Assembly (NCBI GenBank): GCA_965220695.1
Contig: OZ244838.1
Span: 2,418,001-2,482,000, forward strand
Source: UBA9620 sp965220695
Lineage (GTDB): Bacteria > Acidobacteriota > Vicinamibacteria > Vicinamibacterales > UBA8438
Direction: 5' to 3'
DNA: 64,000 nt
The notes beneath the pieces are model-generated. The model saw only the letters and a list, made by a program, of their open reading frames with translations. It did no database searches and was not told the origin of the DNA. This document shows positions 33,410 through 42,506 of the stretch, piece by piece. Every line of letters begins with the position of its first letter. Position 1 is the first letter of the stretch. Made by a program: the position numbers and the translations under genes.

Positions 33410-35665
33410 ATGTCCGTGCACCTGAGCCTGGCAGCCCGCCGCGGCGCCCGCTGGCGCGGGGGCACGCTCGTGCCGCTCGTCGCCTGTCTCGCGGCGTCCG
33501 CTGCGTCGGCGCAGCCGGCGCCCGTCCAGCCGGCGGGTCACGAGCGGATGCTGCAGGCGCTCGCGCAGGTGGCCGGCCGCACTGCCGACACAAACCTGTA
33601 CCAGGGTGACGCGCCGGCCCGGCAGCTCCGCGAGCAACTGGCGGCCATGCCGCCCGAGTCGACCGACCAGGACCTGCTGACGGTGCGCATGCAGCTCGGG
33701 GCGCAAGAGCTGCGTCTCGGGAATGTGGCGGACGCGATCGAGCAGTTCACCCAGGCGCGCGCCCTGCTCGCGCAGATGCCAGGGGAAATCCCGGCGGTCG
33801 TGGCGATCGAGACCGCATTCCAGCTCGGGCTGGCCCACTTCCGGCTGGGGCAGACCCGGAACTGCGTGACGGAACAGCCGCCCGCGGGCTGCATCCTGCC
33901 GCTGACCGGCGCCGGCATCTTCACGCAGCAGGACGCCTCGAGACAGGCAATCCTCCATTTCGCCGAAGTGTTGCGGAACGAGCCGCCCGGGACCGAGCAG
34001 TATCTCGAAGCGCAGTGGCTGCTCAACATCGCCTACATGACGCTCGGCGGGTACCCGGACTGGATGCCCCAGGCGTATGTCCTACCGCCACGCGCATTCG
34101 ACTCGGGCGAGCCGGCGCCCCGGTTCGCGAACGTCGCGCTGGCGCTGGGGCTCGACACCCCCGAGGCCGCCGACCTCTCGGGCGGGGCGGTCGGCGACGA
34201 CTTCGACAACGACGGGTATCTGGACATCGTCGTCTCGACGATGGAGACGCGGGGCCAGCTCCGGTTCTTCAGGAACAACCGGGACGGCACGTTTACCGAC
34301 CGCACGGACGCGGCCGGCCTGCGCGGTCTGTACGGCGGGCTCAACCTGGTGCAGGCCGACTACGACAACGACGGCAATGTCGATCTGCTGGTGCTCCGCG
34401 GCGCCTGGCTCGAACAGCACGGGCAACACCCGAACTCGCTGCTGCGGAACAATGGCGACGGCACCTTTACCGACGTGACGTTCGACGCGGGGCTGGGCGC
34501 GGTGCACTACCCCACGCAGACGGCGGCGTTCGCCGACTACGACAACGACGGCGACCTCGACCTGTATGTCGGCAACGAGACGACCGAGGCGTTTCAGGCG
34601 CCCTGTCAACTGTTCCGGAACGACGGCGAGGGCGCCTTCACCGATGTCGCCGCCGAGGCCGGCGTCGAGAACGGCCGGTTCAGCAAGTCCGTGGTGTGGG
34701 GAGACTTCGACGGCGACCGCTGGCCCGACCTGCATGTGTCGAACTACGGCCAGGCCAACCGCCTGTACCGCAACAACGCCGACGGGACCTTCACGGATGT
34801 GGCGCCGGAACTCGGCGTCAGCGGGCCGGAAGCCAGCTTTCCGGCCTGGTTCTGGGATTACGACAACGACGGGGCGCTGGATCTCTATGTGTCCGCCTAT
34901 GTCGCCGGCACGGCCCATCTGGCCGCCGACGCGCTCGGCCTGCCGCTCGATATCGAGATGGCCACGCTCTACCGCGGCAACGGAGGTGGGCAATTCACCG
35001 ACGTGTCGGTCCAGCAACGGATCTCCCGTCCCAGCGCACCGATGGGCTCTAATTTCGGCGACCTCGACAACGACGGGTTCCTCGACTTCTACCTCGGCAC
35101 GGGAAATCCGCTGCTCGAGCACGTGATGCCGAACGTCATGTACCGGAACGACGTTGGAACCGGCTTCACCGACGTCACCGCGGCCGGCGGGTTCGGCACT
35201 CTGCAGAAGGGTCACGGCGTGGTCTTCGCCGATTTCGACCACGACGGCGATCAGGATGTCTTCGAGCAGCTCGGCGGCGCAGTGCCCGCGGACCGGGCCG
35301 GCAACGCCTTCTTCGAGAATCCCGGCTTCGGCAATCGCTGGGTGACCGTCAAACTGGTCGGTGTCGGGTCGAACCGCTCGGCGATCGGCGCGCGAATCCG
35401 GGTCGACGTCATCGAGGACGGCGCCCGGCGGTCAATCTACAAGCGCGTCAACAGCGGCGGCACGTTCGGGGCCAACCCGCTGCGTCAGACAATCGGGCTC
35501 GGCGGGGCGTCACGAATCGAGCGGCTCGAGGTGTTCTGGCCAACCACCGGGCTGGCGCAGACCTTCGTGGAGGTGCCGCTGGATCGCCTGATCGAGATCA
35601 CCGAGGGGATGCGGCAGTTCACGATCCTCGAGCTCGAGTCGCTGACGCTCGGATCCGGACGGTGA
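33410..35665 (+). CDS. CRTAC1 family protein with helical N-terminal domain
   Basis: The 751-residue protein starts at ATG 33410, two bases after the TPR-gene stop. A signal peptide ends near ASAQP (residues ~35-40). Residues ~40-230 are helical and TPR-like (QLGAQELRLGNVADAIEQFT, AIETAFQLGLAHFRLGQTRN, YLEAQWLLNIAYMTLGG). From ~240 come FG-GAP repeats (DDFDNDGYLDIVV, DYDNDGNVDLLVL, DYDNDGDLDLYVG, DYDNDGALDLYVS, DLDNDGFLDFYLG, DFDHDGDQDVFE), then an ASPIC/UnbV end (NRWVTVKLVGVGSNRSAIGA, LEVFWPTTGLAQTF). It shares the propeller-plus-ASPIC plan with the first gene of this operon. The three genes form one unit ending at 35665, 4 nt from the converging VWA gene. Confidence 0.87.
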   Translation: MSVHLSLAARRGARWRGGTLVPLVACLAASAASAQPAPVQPAGHERMLQALAQVAGRTADTNLYQGDAPARQLREQLAAMPPESTDQDLLTVRMQLGAQELRLGNVADAIEQFTQARALLAQMPGEIPAVVAIETAFQLGLAHFRLGQTRNCVTEQPPAGCILPLTGAGIFTQQDASRQAILHFAEVLRNEPPGTEQYLEAQWLLNIAYMTLGGYPDWMPQAYVLPPRAFDSGEPAPRFANVALALGLDTPEAADLSGGAVGDDFDNDGYLDIVVSTMETRGQLRFFRNNRDGTFTDRTDAAGLRGLYGGLNLVQADYDNDGNVDLLVLRGAWLEQHGQHPNSLLRNNGDGTFTDVTFDAGLGAVHYPTQTAAFADYDNDGDLDLYVGNETTEAFQAPCQLFRNDGEGAFTDVAAEAGVENGRFSKSVVWGDFDGDRWPDLHVSNYGQANRLYRNNADGTFTDVAPELGVSGPEASFPAWFWDYDNDGALDLYVSAYVAGTAHLAADALGLPLDIEMATLYRGNGGGQFTDVSVQQRISRPSAPMGSNFGDLDNDGFLDFYLGTGNPLLEHVMPNVMYRNDVGTGFTDVTAAGGFGTLQKGHGVVFADFDHDGDQDVFEQLGGAVPADRAGNAFFENPGFGNRWVTVKLVGVGSNRSAIGARIRVDVIEDGARRSIYKRVNSGGTFGANPLRQTIGLGGASRIERLEVFWPTTGLAQTFVEVPLDRLIEITEGMRQFTILELESLTLGSGR

Positions 35666-35669
35666 ACGA

Positions 35670-36593
35670 CTACCGCACGTTTCCGTCGACGGTCGGAATC
35701 GGGTTGAGATTCGGACGGGACGTCCCGACCGAGATGGCCGGCTGCTCAGAGGCGCCCGCCGGCGGGGCGTAGGTCACCCGATACTGGTGGCTGGTCAATC
35801 TGTGCTTGCGGGCGATGTCCCGGCCGAGCTCCGGCAGCATGGTCACGAACGCGCTGCTGGCGGCCAACGCCTGATACGATCCGCCGGTGAAGTTGCTCAT
35901 CTCGATCCCGATCTGCGACTGCGGCGAAGAGACGTTGCCGGTGCCCGAGTACATCCACGTGTGCAGGGTGGCCGAACTCGCGAGCATCCGTCGGATCATC
36001 TCCTCATACCGCCCCTGCGTCAGTGAGCTGCCCTCGGGGCCGTCGGCGGCGACCATCACGATGACCGGGAGATACGCGCGCTCCTCGTCGTCCTCGAGCC
36101 GTTCGGCCGCCTCGGCCCAGGCGTCCAGATAGCGCGCCGAAGTACCGTTGTCGGGCACCACGGCGTCCAGCCCGCTCGTGAGTTCCGCCTTGTCGGTCGT
36201 GTGACGCGCGATCCAGCGCGGTTGCCGCCCGATCGTCAGCAGCGCCATCTCGACATCCTCAGGCAACGCGGTCACGAACCCCTTCAGCCCCTCACGCATG
36301 TGCTGCAGCGCCTCGCGGGCGCTCTCCCCGTTGTCGATGAACACAGTCACGCGCACCGGCAGGTTGACCGACTCGAGCTCCAGCGTCTGGCTGTCCTGCC
36401 CGTCCCACTGTACGACCACGTCTTCGGGTTGCAGGTCGGTCACCGGCTCGCCGGCCTCGTCGACGACACTGATGAACAAGACCTGATTCTGGGCCAGCGC
36501 CAGCCCGCCGGGCCAGGGTGCGGCCCATATCAGCAGCACGATCGTGATCAGCGCGGATACCGCCGGTCGATGACTTGCGGTGGAAGAGTTCAT
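35670..36593 (-). CDS. Secreted VWFA-related domain protein
   Basis: The 307-residue protein starts at ATG 36593, which has CAGGAG upstream; a longer frame begins at 36680 but its extra residues are Arg/Ser-rich and unlikely. A signal peptide (~15-35, ALITIVLLIWAAPWPGG) is followed by the VWFA-related fold typical of Acidobacteriota: VLFISVVDEAGEPVTDLQPE, VRVTVFIDNGESAREAL (DxGxS-type MIDAS variant), EMALLTIGRQPRW and LPVIVMVAADGPEGS. The C-terminal tail contains YRVTYAPP. The exact role is unknown; an extracytoplasmic binding protein is likely. The gene converges with the CRTAC1 operon. Confidence 0.8.
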   Translation of the reverse strand: MNSSTASHRPAVSALITIVLLIWAAPWPGGLALAQNQVLFISVVDEAGEPVTDLQPEDVVVQWDGQDSQTLELESVNLPVRVTVFIDNGESAREALQHMREGLKGFVTALPEDVEMALLTIGRQPRWIARHTTDKAELTSGLDAVVPDNGTSARYLDAWAEAAERLEDDEERAYLPVIVMVAADGPEGSSLTQGRYEEMIRRMLASSATLHTWMYSGTGNVSSPQSQIGIEMSNFTGGSYQALAASSAFVTMLPELGRDIARKHRLTSHQYRVTYAPPAGASEQPAISVGTSRPNLNPIPTVDGNVR

Positions 36594-36991
36594 CTGCAGC
36601 GCTCCTGTTCCTGGTGGTGCAACCCGGCGCCGACGACCGGACGACAGACTGTCCGAGAGTCGCCGGCAATGATACCCCAATCGGCACCGTCGTCTCCGCA
36701 GGCACGCAGGCGGGGGGCGCGTCGGGGCGCCATGGCGCTCCGCGGCGGCCCCAACCGACGCCGGGCGGGGGCGCTGTCGGAGGCGGGGGAGCGACCGGTC
36801 AGGGAGCTGCCGGTGCGTCCTGTCGTCTGCGCGCGGCGTCCTGATCGGCGTGCACGCACCCGGCCGTGTGACAATTGACTCGGGTGTGGATTTCCCGGGT
36901 CCGCAGTTCCATACACCCCCGGGTCGGACCGGCGCTCGGTTCGACCCGCTCGCTCGACAACCGGTCGATACAAGTGCGCAGGAGAATCTCG
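36594..36991. other. Divergent intergenic region
   Basis: These 398 bases separate the divergent VWA and cupredoxin genes and should carry both promoters. I see no gene and no convincing promoter pair. The ribosome-binding site of the cupredoxin gene (AGGAG at 36980-36984) lies at the right end. Confidence 0.5.
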
Positions 36992-37759
36992 ATGCAACAG
37001 CGACATCCGTGGACGGTCCTTTCGATGCTCGTGCTGGCGGCGGCGGTGGCCTGCGGCGGCGGCGGGGACGGCGGCGACGCCCCGGCGGCGCCCGCGGCCC
37101 CGGTGTTCGATCCGGCGACCGCCGGCAACGTCTCGGGCATGGTCATGGTTGACGGCGAGCTTCCGGCCGGCGAGGAGCTGCGGATGAGCTCCGACCCGAA
37201 GTGCGTGGCGGCAGCAACGAACACCCTGTCGAACGCGTTCGTGGGCAGCGACGGCCACCTCGGCAACGTGTTCGTGTATGTGAAGGAAGGTCTCGAGGGG
37301 CAGCGCTTCCCCGCGGCGACCGACGTGGTGGAGTTCAACCAACAGGGGTGCCGCTATACGCCGCACGTCATGGGGATCCAGGTGGGACAGACGCTGCAAG
37401 TCACCAACAGCGACCCGACCCTGCACACTGTTCACGTAATTCCGAACGAGGACGGCGCGAACGCAGAAGTCAATGCGGCGCAGCCGTTCCAGGGCATGCA
37501 GTTTACGCAGACGTTCGCAGAGGTCGAAGTGATGGTGCCGGTGAAGTGTGAAGTCCACGGCTGGATGAACGCCTACATCGGCGTGCTGGATCATCCGTAC
37601 TTCGCCGTGTCCGGCGCAGACGGCATGTTCGACATCAGCACGCTGCCGCCCGGCGACTACGTCGTCGAAGCCTGGCACGAGCGACTGGGCACCCAGACGC
37701 AGAACGTCACCGTGGCGACGGGTCAGACCGCCGACGTGTCGTTCACCTTCAGTTCGTAG
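36992..37759 (+). CDS. Cupredoxin-like lipoprotein (plastocyanin plus carboxypeptidase-regulatory fold)
   Basis: The 255-residue protein starts at ATG 36992 behind CAGGAGAATCTC. The lipobox LAAAVAC places the lipidated Cys at 21, followed by a Gly-rich linker. Residues ~85-200 form a blue-copper-like domain with candidate ligands His145 or His148 (LHTVHV), Cys186, His189 and Met192 (VKCEVHGWM). The C-terminal ~50 residues (GMFDISTLPPGDYVVEAWHE) resemble a carboxypeptidase-regulatory domain. It is probably a periplasmic electron carrier. A truncated sulfatase follows 53 nt downstream on the same strand. Confidence 0.82.
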   Translation: MQQRHPWTVLSMLVLAAAVACGGGGDGGDAPAAPAAPVFDPATAGNVSGMVMVDGELPAGEELRMSSDPKCVAAATNTLSNAFVGSDGHLGNVFVYVKEGLEGQRFPAATDVVEFNQQGCRYTPHVMGIQVGQTLQVTNSDPTLHTVHVIPNEDGANAEVNAAQPFQGMQFTQTFAEVEVMVPVKCEVHGWMNAYIGVLDHPYFAVSGADGMFDISTLPPGDYVVEAWHERLGTQTQNVTVATGQTADVSFTFSS

Positions 37760-37812
37760 CCCGGCCGCGGGGCGATCGCCTCGATCGCCGGACTATCTGG
37801 CGAGCACCACTG

Positions 37813-38289
37813 ATGAACGCCATGAGTGAAATTCGTCCGCCGCGTGCCGCAGGCGCGATCACGGGCGTGGTACGGAACCGGAGACGGGCGGATCTGGCGG
37901 CCATCCTGTCGCTGGCCACGGCGATCGCGTGCGGGCCGGCGGCCGGCGAACAGCCGCCGCCAAACGTCGTCATCTTCCTGGCGGACGACCAGGGCTGGGG
38001 CGACCTCGGTGTCACAGGCAACACGAACGTCAACACCCCGAACATCGACGGGCTCGGCGAGCAGGCGCTGGCCGCACGGATCACCGCAGCCCACGACCCG
38101 CCGCTCATCGGGATGGAGCAGGACCGCGACGAACGTATCGAGTCATACGTCAAGGACTTCCGGCCGCTGGTCCTCGGCGACATGGAGCTGACCGCGGGAC
38201 GCGGGACGCTCTCGCTGCAGGCGCTGGAGATCCCCGGGGCCGAGGTGATGGATGTCAGTCTACTGGTGTTCCGGCGGATCGGGGCCTGA
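37813..38289 (+). pseudogene. Arylsulfatase with its centre deleted in frame
   Basis: The frame encodes 158 residues. The N-terminal part is a sulfatase start (NVVIFLADDQGWGDLGVTGN, then TNVNTPNIDGLGEQA). At about 38070-38085 it jumps to a typical sulfatase C-terminus (ITAAHDPPLIGMEQDRDERI, ESYVKDFRP, PGAEVMDVSLLVFRR). About 350 residues are missing, including the formylglycine motif C/S-x-P-x-R. The frame is kept, so a short secreted product could be made, but it cannot be a sulfatase. The start may be ATG 37813 or 37822. Confidence 0.75.
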
Positions 38290-38321
38290 GCGGGGCTCGC
38301 CGGCGACCCCGGCCAGCGGCA

Positions 38322-41300
38322 CTACCTGAGCAGATGGCCGCGCAACAGCACACCGTGGTACGGCGCGCCGCCGGCGTGCTCGTAGCGGGACGCCTCGAGA
38401 CTCACGCTGAGAAACCGTCCGAGGTTGACGCGGCTGCCCAGGCCGTACGCCCGTACGCCGTCCGCCTGTGACAGCGCGCCGTACGGAGACAGCCGCGCGC
38501 GGCTGCCCGGTACCCGGAGGCCGTACCGCAATTCCGCCTCGAGTCGCCCGCGCGCCCCGATCCGGCCCTGACGCGGCCCCGCCAGGGTCGAAAGGTCGCG
38601 CTGAGACCATAGCCGCTCCACGCCACTTGCGGTCGGACCTACGGACGACCGCAGACCGAGCGCCAGACCCCGCCCCGACGCTCCCGGGTCAACCTGCAGC
38701 GAGCCGCCCGCGCCCCATTCCCGGAAGCCGCTCGCCTGATGGACCAGAAGCGTCCGCGCGGTCGCCTCCATTGTCAGGCCGCGCGCCGCATCGGCATAGC
38801 GCACGCCGCCGCCCAACTCCACGCCGGTCCCCCGCTCTGCGTCACCGTCGTCGTAGCGCAGCCCCACTTCCAGCGTGGGCGTCACCACGCCGCCCGAGGC
38901 CAGCGTCCACCCGAAACCGGATTCCAGCGCCACTCGCAGCCGGGTCGCGTTGGCGATCGCCGCCGCCTGACCCGCGGCGGCGTCCGATGTCATCCGCACC
39001 AGAAACACGTCCGAGTTCACCGCCAGGTCGAACCCGTCCGGCCCCGACCGCAGCTCTCGGCGCAGTCCCACGGCGCCCATGCGCATGGCAATGTCCGTCT
39101 CGGTCAGGGCATCGCCGTCGCTCAACGACATCTCTCCCTGTCCAAAGCCGAACAGCCCCCACAACGACAACCGCTCGCTCACTGCGAGGCCCAGATACGG
39201 ATGACCGCTCGTGAGCGAGCTCCCCAGCTCGCCCGCGTTCGTGGCCGTTTCTCCGATGCCAGGCGCCGCAAACGTGCCGTCGCCAACCGAATGCGCTACC
39301 GCGAGACCCGCCAGCAGCCGGCCCTGCGCATAGTCGACGCCCGCCGTCCCGGTCACGACGTCGCCGTCGAGCGACAGCGCCCCCTCGCCGCCGTCGAACC
39401 GCGTCACCGCGCCACGCCCCCAGGCCGCCCAGCGCGCGCCCCGGCCGGCCGCGTCGCCGCTGTCCGCATCCTGCGCCGACGACAGATGGAACGAACTTTG
39501 CGACAGCAGATTCCGGCTCGTCATCGACGGGAATCGACCCACCGGGAACACCGAGCCCGGCCGCCCACGATCGTGCGCGGTCGCCTGCATCGCACTGCTT
39601 GTCTGCAGACCCATCGTCGCGGCGCCCAGCGCCAGCGGGCCGCCAGGACCGGCCGCACCGAACTGCCCCTGACCTCCCGTCGTCCGCGTGACCGTCGGCA
39701 CGCCGCCGCCCGGGGCGGCCGCACCGAACAGTCCCTGCGCGAACGTCGCCAGGCCGCCGGGCGCGCCGGACTCGCCAAGCAGACGCTGGCCGCCGGCCGT
39801 CACCTGGTTCCGCTGGCCGGACGCGCCGCGCAGCCGTTCACCGACCGCATCCACGACATGACTGGCCGACGTCCGGCCGAATCGCGCCAGCCAGGCCGTC
39901 GCCACCGACGCATCGTCGTCGTCCGTCAGGATCAGCGTCGCCGCCGTCACCGGCAGATCCGACGCGCCGCTCACCCGTACCGTCTCGTCCTCCGCCGCCG
40001 CCATGTCGTTCAACGGCGTCAACACGAACGTGCCCGCGCCGCTGGCCATCGTCGCAAGAATCAGGACGTCGAACGCGTCTACCGCCGCAAAACCGACGAC
40101 ACCCGACGTGCCGCTGCCCGACACGGCCACCGTCACCACCGTATCCTCGGTCCGCGCGCTCTGGTCCAGCGTCGCCGTCACGGTTACGGTCGCCGCCCCC
40201 GCGTCCTCCGCCACCCGCTCGCGGTCCAGCGACAACGCGATCGACGTCGACGGATCGTCGTCGTCCGCCAGGATCAGCGCCGCCGGCTGCACCACCAGTG
40301 TCGATTCCCCGCGCACGTCGACCCGCTCGTCCATCTCGTCGACCGCATCGTCCTCCGGCGTCACCGTGAACGTGCCCGTCCCGCTCGACGCCGCGGCCGG
40401 AATCGTGACGTCGAACGCCGCCACCGCCGCAAAGCCGACGACGCCCGCCGCACCGCTGCCGGACACCGACACCGTCACCGCCGTGTCCTCGGTGCGGACG
40501 CTGCCGTCCAATGACGCCGTCACCGTCACCGGCGTCGCCCCGGCGCCCTCCAGGACACGCTCGGGATCCACCGACAACGTGATCGACACCGGCGGATCGT
40601 CGTCGTCCACCAGGATCAGCGCCGCCGCGTGCACCTCCAGCGAAGCCGTGCCGCGCACGTCGATCCGCTCGTCCATCTCGTCGACCGCATCGTCCTCCGG
40701 CGTCACCGTGAACGTGCCGGTCCCATGTGACGCCCCGGCCGGAATCGTGACGTCGAAAGCCGCCACCGCCGCAAAACCGACGACGCCCGCCGCACCGCTG
40801 CCGGCCACCGACACCGTCACCGCCGTGTCCTCGGTGCGAACGCTGCCGTCCAATGACGCCGTCACCGTCACCGGCGTCGCCCCGGCGCCCTCCAGGACAC
40901 GCTCGGGATCCACCGACAACGTGATCGACACCGGCGGATCGTCGTCGTCCACCAGGATCAGCGTCGCCGCCGTCACCTCCAGCGACGACGTCCCGCGCAC
41001 GTCGATCCGCTCGTCCATCTCGTCGACCGCATCGTCCTCCGGCGTCACCGTGAACGTGCCCGTCCCATGTGACGCCCCGGCCGGAATCATGACGTCGAAC
41101 GCCGCCACCGCCGCAAAGCCGACGACGCCCGCCGCACCGCTGCCGGACACCGACACCGTCACCGCCGTGTCCTCGGTGCGGACGCTGCCGTCCAATGACG
41201 CCGTCACCGTCACCGGCGTCGCCCCGGCGCCCTCCAGGACACGCTCGGGATCCACCGACAACGTGATCGACACCGGCGGATCGTCGTCGTCCACCAGGAT

Positions 41301-42371
41301 CAGCGTCGCCGCCGTCACCTCCAGCGACGACGTCCCGCGCACGTCGATCCGCTCGTCCATCTCGTCGACCGCATCGTCCTCCGGCGTCACCGTGAACGTG
41401 CCCGTCCCATGTGACGCCCCGGCCGGAATCGTGACGTCGAACGCCGCCACCGCCGCAAAGCCGACGACGCCCGCCGCACCGCTGCCGGACACCGACACCG
41501 TCACCGCCGTGTCCTCGGTGCGGACGCTGCCGTCCAATGACGCCGTCACCGTCACCGGCGTCGCCCCGGCGCCCTCCAGGACACGCTCCGGATCCACCGA
41601 CAGCGTGATCGACGCCGGCGCGACCGGAGACTGGAGCTCGAAGGTCAGTCTCGCGATCGGTTCATTCGAGAACTTGCCCGTTCCCCTGATGCTCGTGATC
41701 GTTTCCTGCGGACTGGTCGCGGGGTTGTCCAGCGCGAACTCGGTGCCCTCCTCGGTCCCGGCGTCGTACGGAAACAGATCCACCTGCTGCTGCGCCCGCC
41801 ACTGTCCCCGAGCATCGAGCAGGGACAGCCCGGAGACGCCGACGAACCAGTCAGGACTGGGAGCGATCATCGCCACCAACGTGACCAGAGGGTGGTCGTT
41901 GGTGACCGTGAACTCCACCGTGGCCGTGGGGGTCGGACCGTTCGGGAGCTGCTGTTCAACGACGGCGACAGCATTTGGACTAGCGAGGATCTCAGACCTG
42001 AAGGTCGTCGTTCTCCCAGTTTCCGCGACTTGCTCGATCCCCGCACTGGCCCTGCCGCCCCTGCTCCAGAAGATGGCGCCGCCATCGTGGACAGCGCCGA
42101 TCAACGGAGAGAAATGCGCATTGGAGACAACCCCGCCGGGTGTGACGCTGCTGGTCCATGTGCCTTCGAACGTCACCCGGTAGGTCGCTGACGGCGCGCT
42201 GCCCTGCGCCCGGGCGGGGGCCGGCATGATGGCCAGCAGCGTGGCGAACACGAGCAGCACTTCCCCGACACAGCGGCTCGGGGAGCATCGATTCCCCGGC
42301 TGCCACCAGCCGCTCGAGGTCGCGATGCGGCGCGTCCGGACGCTGAGTCTGCGTTTTGACCACGACATCAT
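38322..42371 (-). CDS. Large surface protein: spondin-N domain, Calx-beta repeats, autotransporter-like barrel
   Basis: The protein has 1349 residues from ATG 42371; a longer upstream frame to 42734 runs antisense to the sulfatase gene and is unlikely. A signal peptide (~15-55, ending APARAQG) is followed by a spondin-N-like domain (~57-245: YRVTFEGTWTSSVTPGG, FSPLIGAVHDGG, LFPYDAGTEEGTEF). Five Calx-beta repeats of 114 residues come next (~250-830, each starting SITLSVDPERVLEG and ending LILVDDDDP). A Gly/Ala linker follows, then a ~350-residue barrel (~1000-1349: AAWGRGAVTRFDG, GVDYAQGRLLAGLAVAHS, ending YHGVLLRGHLLR). It is probably exposed on the cell surface, with Ca-binding stalk repeats and a barrel anchor. 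Confidence 0.85.
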   Translation of the reverse strand: MMSWSKRRLSVRTRRIATSSGWWQPGNRCSPSRCVGEVLLVFATLLAIMPAPARAQGSAPSATYRVTFEGTWTSSVTPGGVVSNAHFSPLIGAVHDGGAIFWSRGGRASAGIEQVAETGRTTTFRSEILASPNAVAVVEQQLPNGPTPTATVEFTVTNDHPLVTLVAMIAPSPDWFVGVSGLSLLDARGQWRAQQQVDLFPYDAGTEEGTEFALDNPATSPQETITSIRGTGKFSNEPIARLTFELQSPVAPASITLSVDPERVLEGAGATPVTVTASLDGSVRTEDTAVTVSVSGSGAAGVVGFAAVAAFDVTIPAGASHGTGTFTVTPEDDAVDEMDERIDVRGTSSLEVTAATLILVDDDDPPVSITLSVDPERVLEGAGATPVTVTASLDGSVRTEDTAVTVSVSGSGAAGVVGFAAVAAFDVMIPAGASHGTGTFTVTPEDDAVDEMDERIDVRGTSSLEVTAATLILVDDDDPPVSITLSVDPERVLEGAGATPVTVTASLDGSVRTEDTAVTVSVAGSGAAGVVGFAAVAAFDVTIPAGASHGTGTFTVTPEDDAVDEMDERIDVRGTASLEVHAAALILVDDDDPPVSITLSVDPERVLEGAGATPVTVTASLDGSVRTEDTAVTVSVSGSGAAGVVGFAAVAAFDVTIPAAASSGTGTFTVTPEDDAVDEMDERVDVRGESTLVVQPAALILADDDDPSTSIALSLDRERVAEDAGAATVTVTATLDQSARTEDTVVTVAVSGSGTSGVVGFAAVDAFDVLILATMASGAGTFVLTPLNDMAAAEDETVRVSGASDLPVTAATLILTDDDDASVATAWLARFGRTSASHVVDAVGERLRGASGQRNQVTAGGQRLLGESGAPGGLATFAQGLFGAAAPGGGVPTVTRTTGGQGQFGAAGPGGPLALGAATMGLQTSSAMQATAHDRGRPGSVFPVGRFPSMTSRNLLSQSSFHLSSAQDADSGDAAGRGARWAAWGRGAVTRFDGGEGALSLDGDVVTGTAGVDYAQGRLLAGLAVAHSVGDGTFAAPGIGETATNAGELGSSLTSGHPYLGLAVSERLSLWGLFGFGQGEMSLSDGDALTETDIAMRMGAVGLRRELRSGPDGFDLAVNSDVFLVRMTSDAAAGQAAAIANATRLRVALESGFGWTLASGGVVTPTLEVGLRYDDGDAERGTGVELGGGVRYADAARGLTMEATARTLLVHQASGFREWGAGGSLQVDPGASGRGLALGLRSSVGPTASGVERLWSQRDLSTLAGPRQGRIGARGRLEAELRYGLRVPGSRARLSPYGALSQADGVRAYGLGSRVNLGRFLSVSLEASRYEHAGGAPYHGVLLRGHLLR
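40216..41640 (-). repeat. Tandem 342-bp repeats encoding Calx-beta units
   Basis: A recurring block (CGCTC-GG-TCC followed by the codons for SITLSVDPERV) starts at 40216, 40558, 40900, 41242 and 41584, an exact 342-bp spacing (114 codons). The copies starting at 40558, 40900, 41242 and 41584 are almost identical in DNA, including silent positions. The one at 40216 is diverged. This points to recent duplication or gene conversion, and copy number may vary between strains. Confidence 0.9.
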
Positions 42372-42506
42372 CACAACGTCATCTCCATCACCATGATGCC
42401 ACCATCTGCAAACCGAAGGACGTGGACAGTGCCGGCGCAGCGACGCCGGCGGTCGTCGGCCACGCCGGCCTTGACGTCGGTCCGCCATGTCGGCATTGTG
42501 GGCGCA

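Noticed and set aside
40216..41640. Possible CRISPR-like array
   Set aside because: The period is 342 bp, all of it coding and repeated; there are no short repeats with unique spacers, and no cas genes.
40003..42183. Ser/Thr-rich open frame of 726 codons on the plus strand
   Set aside because: It is the antisense of the Calx-beta repeats; its apparent repeats (SSSTRIS) mirror the 342-bp units, and the minus strand has signal peptide and barrel.
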